This document shows positions 45,511-54,600 of a DNA stretch of 64,000 nt, in pieces. Positions within the stretch are counted from its first letter, which is position 1. Each line of letters starts with the position of its first letter. The DNA is from Magnaporthiopsis rhizophila (Eukaryota > Ascomycota > Sordariomycetes > Magnaporthales > Magnaporthaceae). The notes beneath the pieces were generated by a model that did not search any database, was not told the origin of the DNA, and saw only the letters and a list, made by a program, of their open reading frames with translations. The DNA lies in NCBI GenBank assembly GCA_003049465.1, contig PYSS01000162.1, forward strand, positions 1 to 64,000, read 5' to 3'. The position numbers were made by a program, and so were the translations under genes.

Positions 45511-46795
45511 TTTTTTTTTTTTTTCTTTTTTCATGTTGCAAAGATCAGTGAGTTCTCTATCTTGCATTAGAGATTTGAATTGCCAGTATTCGTTCCCCTC
45601 ATTGGATAATTGGGTTGGCGTTCACCCGCAGCCTGTACGGCAGCCTCTAATAAGAGTGGTGATAAGAGCGGTGGGCGAGAAAGACGGGCGTTTTCACAGG
45701 ATATTTAGATGTATATGGGGTATTATATTCGGGCTCGATTAGAACCCGATGCGGGTACCGGCCCTTTTCAGGGTTTGGTTAGAATATAAAGCTCAATGAA
45801 TCAACGACTTGAACCTGGCTGTCTGTACGTATCAGGAAACCAATGCATCCACTGCTATTACGGCCTTTTACCATGCAGCATGGCTGGAAGGCCTTGGCAA
45901 GAAACTCTGCAGCCTAATGTGCCGAATCTCATTGGGCTCTGAGCACGTCACATTCCATCTGTCGCCATTATCTTCCACCGAAGTACCACTAGTCTGGGTC
46001 GTCATCCAGTCCTAGGTTTGGCTGCCTAAGGTGGGGTCTCTCAGTGCGCGGGCTCTCTTCCAGCTTTCCGAAGCCTTCCTGCATGTTCTCTCTGCTTTCG
46101 GGGCTCCGTCACTGGCTGCGGTCTGTGCCTCGAGGCATATAGCGCGCATCCAGGTAACCGGTAGGCAGCGTGGCAGCATGTGCTTGGGGAGGTAAATGCT
46201 AGAGATAATTGGAGGGATTTGTGGTCGACTGAGGGGCTCAGCTGCAGTCCGAAAGCCACCCCTGCCAGGCAGCTGTGTGAGGCGGTAACTCGCCGGTCTC
46301 CACTCTCCGCAGAGGGAAATTGATGGAGGAGCCCCGCGGTCACGTCAGACTGGAGTTTGCAGCTTCCGGGACCTGCGGGACCGCCCCTCCAGGTCCTGTA
46401 AGGTCCGCCAGCTGTGCCTTCTTCGAAGCTTGCCCCTGCCCCACTCCATCTGCGCTCATCGAGTCTTTCCGATCTTCTTGTCTTCCATCCTCTCTGTCCA
46501 ACCTGCGCAACACACGTCCAGCCTTGGTTTGTGCTCGTTCCCCCACGTCCACACGACCGTCTGTACTAGAGCATTTCTTTCATCCTGTCGCCAATCGAGT
46601 GCGCACGGAACTCTCCTCGCAACCCCGACGGTTCATTCTGTCTTTTAGCGTTCCTTCCCACCGCCGTTTCCGTCCGACCCGGCCCAGCGTCCAACTCCCT
46701 CCGTCTCCTCCGCCCCTGCCTCCCTCTCGACCTGCAGGGCCATTAATCACCCCGCCTGGCCAGGGCCTGAACCACGGTCATCCAAGAGAATCAAA
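45511..46795. other. Intergenic and DDI1 leader region
   Basis: About 1.3 kb. The last 400 bp are CT-rich (46380-46740) and probably DDI1 promoter and leader. The 168-codon frame at 46320-46826 is in that CT-rich DNA and is not supported as a gene. Confidence 0.5.
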
Positions 46796-48398
46796 ATGTA
46801 CTGTGGTCATGAATTACGCTTGCTGACGAAGAAAGAACGGCTCATGGTGGGCGAGAGCGCTGACATGTCGAGTTTCAAAGGCGCGTCACCATCAGCATCA
46901 CGAACCCCTCGAACATGGACCAGGACCTGGTCTCCCTCGATATCTTCCCGGACATGACGCTCGAAACACTGCGGAGCTCCATACAGGCCGAGATCCAGAT
47001 CGCGCCCACGTTACAACACCTCTACCACAACGGAGTCCTCATCGCCGACGACAGCAAAACGATGGAGCAGCTGCAGATAGTCGACGGCGACATGCTTGCG
47101 CTCCACGTACAGGACGCACGGGGAGCCTCGGGCAGCAGCCGTGCCACCGGGCAGCAGGCTGGTTCGGGTATGGCCGGGGGTTCCGGCAGCGCCGGCGACA
47201 GCAGCAGCAGGGGCGCTGGCGGTGGTGGTGGCGGTGGTGCTGGCAATGCAATTCCCCAAGACCCGGAGTTTATTCGACTACAGATCCTGGGTAATCCTGC
47301 CGTTCGCGCCACCCTCACCAGCCAGCAACCGCAGCTGGCATCCGTGCTTGATGACCCAGAGCGTTTCGCGCAGCTCTACTCCATGAGCCTCGATCGCGAC
47401 CGCAGAGAGCGGCTTGAACGTCAGCGGCAAATACAACAGCTCAACGAGGATCCCTTTGACGTCGAGGCGCAAACCAAGATCGAGGAGATGATCAGGCAGG
47501 AGCGCGTCATGGAGAACCTGCAGAATGCCATGGAATATAACCCCGAAGGTAATTTTCTTCCCGCTTGTATACCCCCTATCGCTCTGGTCTCCCTTACCTG
47601 TTCTATTACGTCACTTGCAACCCCAACCTTGCTTCACCACATACATATCAGAAATTTACTTCGTTCTAACATGACTGTTGAAAACCTCTACTAGTTTTTG
47701 GCCGTGTGCACCTCCTCTATGCCGACGTCGAGGTCAACGGACACAAGGTCAAGGCGATGGTCGACTCGGGCGCGCAGGCGACCATCATGTCGCCGAGCTG
47801 CGCCGAGGCCTGCGGTATCATGCGCCTTGTCGACAGGCGCTTTGCCGGTATGGCTAGAGGTGTTGGCACGGCTGTCATTATCGGGAGGGTCCACACAGCC
47901 CCTATCAAGATCGGCAGCTTGTTCCTCCCTTGTAGCTTCACCGTCATGGAGGGCAAGTCGGTTGACCTCCTGCTGGGCTTGGACATGCTCAAGCGCTACC
48001 AGGCCACCATCGACCTCTCCAAAGGGAAGCTCATCATCCAAGGCGAGGAGATCTCGTTCCTTGGAGAGGCTGACATCCCCAAGGAGTCTGAGGAGGCGCT
48101 GGAGGAGGAGCCAACCATCAGCGGGCCTGGCGGCACCACTATCGGAGTGAGGTCGGGCGCGGTATCGGCTCCCGCCGCCGCTGGTGCTTCCGAGCCATCA
48201 TCCTCAGGGCCATCGCAGCCGTCGGGGTCCCAGCCACAACAACAGAGCCTTCCCGGCCCTCCTCCTCTGCCAAAGTTCCCCGAGGAGCATATCGAACAGC
48301 TCATGAACCTTGGGTTCAGCCGAGAAGCTGTCATCCAAGCGCTGACGGCTACCGGGGGCAATCTCAACTATGCGGCCAACCGTCTGTTCCTAGGGTGA
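46796..48398 (+). CDS. DDI1: DNA damage-inducible protein 1 (UBL, retroviral-like aspartic protease, UBA)
   Basis: Ddi1 is a ubiquitin-proteasome shuttle and aspartic protease. Proposed exons: 46796-46797 (AT), 46881-47548, 47695-48398; 457 residues. The initiator ATG is inferred to be split, AT then G, by an 83-nt intron (GTACTG..AAAG, with a ctgac branch site), giving MRVTISI, the first strand of the UBL as in homologues. If not, translation would begin at Met-13 (46915) and lose that strand. Domains: UBL 1-75; helical domain about 115-200; protease domain with the catalytic DSGAQ near 246 and conserved VFGRVHLLYADVEVNGHKVKAMV; UBA at 415-457 (EEHIEQLMNLGFSREAVIQAL). A Gly-rich linker follows the UBL. 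Converges on RRP8. Confidence 0.9.
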
Positions 48399-48921
48399 TG
48401 ATATCATCAGATGTTGGAATATCATAGATGAGATCACTCCCTGAAGATAGTCATTCAGCGTTCAAAACCTACACCCATGACAGCTTGGGGGCCCCTCGGT
48501 GTTGTTTCCCATCCTGAAAGCGTTGTCTATTCTCAAGCACTCGAAAGGGCGATATAGCTTTTCCGTCTTCCCATTTCTATCCTTCCATCCCTATTCGGTT
48601 GCTGATGTCGATGGTTGCAACTGTGATTGTTTTCTCCTGATGACATTGGACGACCTTGACCAGGTCAGCGCATCTCGATCGCAGATGGGAGATGGGATAG
48701 AAGGCAGAAACGGCGGAACTAATAATTCCAGGCTTGCATAAGAGCTTTGTAATACACACGATGACCACGACGAATAAATCAGCCCCCTAGTTTGTTTGAT
48801 GTGAGTGTTTGGGTATGTGTTGGCATTGACGTTACGACTTCTCACCGCCCGATGTGAAGGAATGCACCTAGAGGGCCGAAAGCTGCCCGTCGTCCCCGTC
48901 CCGCACCCTCATCTGCTAGTC
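48399..48921. other. Convergent 3' flank, no gene seen
   Basis: About 520 bp between the stops of DDI1 and RRP8. No structure recognised. Confidence 0.5.
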
Positions 48922-50089
48922 TCAGCGAATCTTGTACACACATGGCTTGAGGACCTTGGCCTCGTCGGCCGGGTCCACAGGCTCAGTGGTGTCGATGAAC
49001 CTCTTCTTGGTCGGAGGCCTGCCGGAGGACTGCTGTTGATGCTGCTTGTCCTTGGGCGGCACGCCCTTGCCCACGGTCGGGACGGCGGCCTTGAGGAAGC
49101 GCATCTTGACAAACATCTTGTTGCTCAAGTCGACAGCGCCGTGCAGCACGAAGCCGCGGCGGGCGAGGACGTCGACAAAGGCCGAGACGTCGGTCTTGTC
49201 ATCAGAGGCGGTGGCGGCGGCGCCGTCGACCTCGACCGCGAGCGCCTCGGCGGTGGCAGCGGCCTGGGCCTCGTCGGCGGCGGCCTGGGCCTTCTTGCCG
49301 GCGGCGGTAGTCTTTTTGCGGCGGTTGCCTACGCTGTGGTCGACCACGCCGCCTTCCTTCGTCCTACGCGCACCCCCGCCGAGCGGGGAAAAACGGCTCT
49401 TGATCTCGGCGACCCACAGCTCGCCCTTCCAGTGCAGGACGCGGTAGGCCTCCTCGATGAAGGTGGGCCAGTTGGTGCCCATGAGGGCGAGGCAGAAGAT
49501 GGCGACGTCGACGGAGCCGTCGGCGAGCGGCAGCGCCGCCACGTCGGCCTTGACCACGTGCGGGGCCGGGCTTTGCAGGTCGAAGCTGAGCACCCTGAGA
49601 CGCAGCCGCTCGGCCGTGGGACCCTGCAGCTCGCCGCCCAGACGGCCGTCGCCGCAGCCCAGGTCCGCGACGGTGCACTCGCCCGCGGTGCGCGGCAGGG
49701 GCTCCGCACCGCCTGCTGCCGCCGCCTCGAACGCATCCTCCTCCGCCTTCTGCTTCTGCCGCCGTCGGCCGCCGCGGAACGACGAGGTCTGGCGCGGTGG
49801 TGGCCGCACGGCGGCGCGGGCGCGGATGTCGGCCACGTAGCCGTCGACGGGGTTCTCGGGCCACACGCCGACCTGCTGCCGGAACCCCTCGTGGTACTCG
49901 GCAAACATGTCGGGCGACTCGCCAAACAGCGCCAGCGCCTCGGCCGACGGCCGCGTGTACAGCGTCTCGTTCAGGTGTCGGAACCGCGCTGACACGAGCT
50001 TGGCGCGCATCGACGCCTGAAGCGGCGTGAGCTTTGGCGGCGCCGCTGATAGTGCTGGTGGTTGTGGTGCCGGTGCCGGCGCACTTGTC

Positions 50090-50121
<32 letters not shown>

Positions 50122-50631
50122 GGCGGTGGTGGCTGGCTTCTTGGTGCCGTCCTTGCCGTCCTTGGCTTCCTCCACATTCTTCCCATCCTTCTTCTTCTTT
50201 TTCTTTTTATCCTTTTTCTTTCCTGCCGTCTTCTCTAGTTCACCACCACTCTTTACAGAAACAGCAGCAGTAGAAGGGGCCGGCTCACGCGGAGCCTTGG
50301 ATTCTTGGCTTGACGGCGCCGGTTGAGTCTGAGCCTTGAGAGTCCCGTCCGCCTTGTTCACTTTCTGCCGCTTCTTGCCGCCGCCCTCTCTAGCTGCGGA
50401 GGGACCCTTTGCAGAGCTGCTTGACGGCTCCTTGTGCTCTATGACTTTCTCCCAGAGATCGGCGACATTACCACGAGTCACCACCTCGCTGGGTCCCTTA
50501 TTGGATCTTTTCCTCTTCCTGGACAGCGTCGTGGCTGATGCGACAACCCCGGCGGCGGCGGCTGGTGACGCCGCCGTCTCGGTCTTCAGCTTGTCCGCCG
50601 AGAGCGACCAGCCACCAGGGATGGCGAACAT
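48922..50631 (-). CDS. RRP8: Rrp8, 25S rRNA N1-adenine methyltransferase
   Basis: Intronless, 569 residues from the ATG at 50631. Rrp8 is a nucleolar SAM-dependent methyltransferase that makes m1A in large-subunit rRNA and is needed for pre-rRNA processing. The family-specific block SARFRHLNETLYTRPSAEALALF precedes the Rossmann fold; SAM motif I is CTVADLGCGDGRLGGEL near 317-333; later motifs include VVKADVAALPLADGSVDVAIFCLALMGTNWPTFI and VLHWKGELWVAEIKSRF, and the end FIDTTEPVDPADEAKVLKPCVYKIR is also typical. The N-terminal 200 residues are low-complexity and basic (poly-Lys, poly-Gln of about ten, Pro-Ala). An Ala-rich insert near 435-470 interrupts the methyltransferase domain just before AFVDVLARRGF. 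Confidence 0.94.
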
Positions 50632-51661
50632 TTTGACAAGGCTTGCGATGTTGCTGTTGAAATGTCTCGCACTGCGGTGGTCTTCCTAGCGCAAGTTCAA
50701 CAACAGGTGAACATAAGCCAATGTCAAATGAGATTTTTATGGGCTGCTGCCCAGTGAGTGAAAATTTTGATGCCCAGTATTGGTCCCAGCTGGTCGGTGA
50801 CTGGGCCCACTAAATGCGCTAGCCCACATCCCAAACCCACAGCGGGCCGCACCATAATTCAGACCTCGCTCATCAGCCTCGCTCAGGAGGTACGGATATA
50901 AAACCGAACATTGCCCACCTTCCCATCCTTTTAGGTAGACTTATTAAATTGGGGAACGGCGATGTCCAAGCTCACGCATCGCAGACCAGAGGGCCGCATG
51001 ATATTGTAAAAAAAAAAAAAAAATAAGGCCGTGGTTTGCCTCGGGCCCTGTTGTTTTTTCTTTATTATTCTGCTGTCTGGCTGGCGGCATTCAGTGTCGG
51101 CGCGCGGAGGGGAGGGTATAATCCTCAGCATCGCAAAAGAAAAAGATAAAAGGAATGGAATAAACAAATGGTTAACGAAAAAAAAAAAAAAAGCTCACTG
51201 TCGCTTCGGGGCGACAGCTACGAAACCTCCCAAATGGGCTGTTTACTCCAGGTCGGCTGGAAAATCCGACGTTAACCCCAACCGGGGCTCGAACCCCCGA
51301 CCCAAGCGGCTATTGCAACGGAGTACAGGTAGGGTCCCGGTGTCGACTCGACCAATCCTCATAACCGCTACACCAACTTGGCGTCTGCAAGGTTCGATGT
51401 CTATCGTACGCTGCGTGGCAGGTTATAAGGCTTGGGCACAGAAAGGGCAGGAGCGAGGGAGCACATTAAGTGTGCGACGGCTGTACAGATCTTAGAGGAG
51501 TCGAGGTCGTCAAATTTGCATCGGATTCTGTGATCAGCTAGGTAGGTAGGTTTTAAGTAGCTAACATTATTCCTAGGTCATACGCTTATATATAGTACAC
51601 ATGGTCTCGAACGTGCGGCAGAGCAACCGCCGTCTGCTGCATGCCCGTGTTATATATTCAA
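50632..51661. other. Intergenic region containing a candidate Pol III transcript
   Basis: About 1 kb between RRP8 and IML1. Besides the RNA candidate at 51178-51382 it has an A-run at 51008-51022 and a ctaggtaggtagg motif at 51538-51550. No protein gene is supported. Confidence 0.5.
51178..51382 (-). ncRNA. Candidate RNA polymerase III transcript, tRNA-derived 5' part with 3' hairpins
   Basis: Reading the minus strand from 51382: an A-box match TGGTGTAGCGG (51375-51365), a B-box match GGTTCGAGCCC (51295-51285), a stem GTCGG/CCGAC (about 51271-51253), a perfect 7-bp hairpin CTGTCGC/GCGACAG (51217-51198), then a run of 15 T (51192-51178) that would stop Pol III. A TTATAA lies about 41 bp upstream (51428-51423). 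The first 105 nt resemble an intron-containing tRNA, but the acceptor stem has mismatches and the T-stem pairs only in a shifted register, so a functional tRNA is doubtful. It could be a structured Pol III RNA, a tRNA pseudogene, or a tRNA-derived SINE copy. Confidence 0.5.
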
Positions 51662-54600
51662 TCATTTAAACGCCGCAAACACCTCCTGCACGCTACCGCG
51701 CCTCAGAAGCTGCGATGCCGAAAGCGCCGCCGGGCTGGGCATCCTCGGGCTCGCGAGTGATGCCCCCAGCTCCGACACCCCAGCTGCCGCCAGCACACCG
51801 GGAGGTAGGCCCCCAAACGGCGGGATGTGGCTGTCGGGCACCTCCACCGCCGGCCCGGCCCCGGACCCGATCGCCGACACAACCGATGCCGCCAGCGTCG
51901 ACGACGACGGCTGCGGTGGCGGTGCCTTGTCGAGAACCTCCTGATAGAAGGCGGTCAGCGATGCCGCGTCGTGGCAAAACCGCTCCAGATCGTCCTTGAT
52001 CCGCTCCGGCTCCGACGATGCCGCCCCTGCCGCCGAGCTCGCCGCTGTCTTCGTGCTGTTGTTGCCCGGGATGGTCGTGTTGTTAGTGGTCGCAATTATC
52101 CGGTTGAGACCCGCCACCTCGCCACCCTGTTGCTGCTGCTGCTGCTGCCCCGCCGTTGTCGGAGATGTCACGGTGGTCGCTCTGATCATTGGCGATGCCG
52201 CTGGGGTAAGATCTGTCGCCAGTGGCCTGTACTCTGCCGCATACCCGTCCTGTTGGTCTTGGTGCTTCTGCGGTTGTTGCCTCTTCTGCTTCTGTTGCTG
52301 CTGCTGCTGCTGCTGGTCCTCCTCCTTGCGCATCTCTCTGTCACGCGCCGCCTGCGCCCGGTTGCTATATAGGCGGTTGGCGAGCACCAGGAAATTCCCC
52401 TCGTCCGTGATCTGGGCTAGCAACATGCCGGACCGGTGTATATACTGCGTGTATCTGTAGTCGGGCTTCCCCCACGAGTACAGCACGTCCACATTGCTCG
52501 GGAAGCTCGACGCCGACTCCATGTCGAGCACAAAGTCGAACTTGCGCAGAATGGCCTTTTGGTACACAAGCCGGCCCGGCTGGGCCTGTGGCCCGAACGA
52601 ATTGGGGTCGTAGTACGTCGTCGGCTGCTTGTCGGGCGGCTGTGCGGCCAACTCGATGCGGTACGGCCGGCGGAACGGATTCACCTCGCTGATGGAGCGC
52701 GCTTCTGCGATGGGCACCTCGACTAGCCGTAGGCCGTATGCCGTCGCCTCCCGCGCCCAGCCCTCGACCGCGTCCTCGATCAGCTTGGCCGTCACGTTCA
52801 TCCAGTCGATCCGCAGGTGGTAGCAGTTGTCCGGGTTGTGCAGCCGGTCGTAGTGTAGGTCTATCCGCTCCGGCCGGTATGATCGCTTGCGCTGGTCCAC
52901 GTCGTACTTCATCACCTTGCTCAGAACCACCCGAGGCTTCTTCCCGTGCATGAATTGCGTCGGAGTGGTCGCCCCCGATGTAGGCGAAGTTTCTTCATGG
53001 ATCGACGTTGGCCGGGAAGAACCCTGCCAAGCAACGTCTCTGGGAAGCTGTTCGGACATGGGCGTTGATGGCACCGACGTGTCGCGCCATCTTGGGTTGA
53101 ACCAGGCCGGAGGCTGCGGCCTGGCATAGTCGCTGCTGATTTGGTAGAAATATTGTCCATCACGAAATCGATGCCGTTTTTCCACGTGCACAAAGATGCC
53201 CGACTCCTTGCGGGGCTCCTTGTCCTTGTCCTTATCCTTGTCTTTGTCTTTATCCTTCTCCTTGGGCTTGTCCTGGTCCGAGACCATTAGCATGTTGCCC
53301 AGCGCCTCGGCCTCCTGGCGACTCTCGAGATCCTCGAAATTATCCAGCAGCCAGTCGATCATATCCGACCCGATGAAGCAGTTATAGTGCAGCCGCAAGT
53401 GCCACCTACGATTCTGCATCCTGACACCCCCTTGCTCAACCGGCTGTTGTATTGCCTCGGCGAGTGCCGCCAGGTTTGGGTTCGACTTGCGGAATCGGTC
53501 CTTATTGGTGATAAGCTGCGGCCTGCGGTGGCCCGCATCAAGACCCTCGAGCAGCGGCAGCGTTTCGAGCTCCGCCGCGATCACGACTGACGGGTCTTCC
53601 GTCTTGTAGACGACGTCCAGCGGGTTGACATCCTTGCGCCCCCGTGGCCCAAGGTTCTGGAACCGCCTTTCAGCCGGCGGTATATACCGGTGCTTCAGCC
53701 AAAGCTGGCCGAGTCGCCTGATACCTTCTATGCGGATCTCCTCCTCGCTGTCCCCGCTGGCCGGCACAGCCGACGCCATCCTCGAAGTCATGGGGATCAA
53801 CACAAATCTGGCCCTCCAGAACCGGAACATGTCCGACATCTCCAGTTCATGGCCGGCTAGATAGGAGTCGATGTAGTTCCAGTTGCGCTCTTGCTTGGGA
53901 CTGACGATGTCAATGTTCGCAGTCTCATAGGTTGGGTCCAGGATGGTGCGGACGGCAGGGGTATACACGTGCGCCTGCTCGTTCTCCGAGGGCCGGATGT
54001 GCGCGGGCTTGCGCGTGAAGATGTTGATCTCAACCTCTGTGCCGTTGACGCAGGACAGCTGATGGATCGTGTTGCCGACCGACATGAAGATGCTGGTTCC
54101 ATCTTCGGTTGCGTGGTCTCTTGACAGGATATTTGCCACCTTCATCTGCTTCTGGCCAAACGCCTTGGCTACGGCCTGGCCAACGACAACCTGAAAGCCC
54201 TGAGAGAAGCGAAGGCTCACAAGCTCCTTGAGGAATTCCTCGCGCGACCTGGGCTCTTCGGTCAGCTCGTCATCTAGTTCCTGTGAGACGTTGTAAGGCT
54301 GCCTTTGGTACTCGGAATCGAACTGAGCCTTGGTGGGGAAGTACTCGGTCGTCAGGGGCACCGCAGCAGGGGTGCAGAGCGACTTCCACTTCATGACCTT
54401 CATCTCGGACGGCCGTGGGAAGACGTGTTGCCACCGGCTGTAGAGGCTCGCGTCGTCAATCTTGTTCACGTCCGGGTTGGAAGGGTTCAGTATCGTCAGC
54501 CACGGGGACATGGCCGTCGTTGGGGACAGCGTGGTGGGCATTTCGGGGATCTCCCCAGCGCGGAGCTTCGATATTCCGACCTTCTGTGCGTCCTCGGCCC

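Noticed and set aside
46320..46826. 168-codon frame upstream of DDI1
   Set aside because: It lies in CT-rich leader-like DNA and has no domain; it overlaps the proposed DDI1 first intron.
48805..49992. 395-codon plus-strand open frame
   Set aside because: Antisense to RRP8, which has clear methyltransferase motifs; the frame has no domain.
51280..51382. Ordinary tRNA gene on the minus strand
   Set aside because: A/B-box matches are present, but the acceptor stem has mismatches and the T-stem pairs only in a shifted register, so I call it only a Pol III-like candidate.
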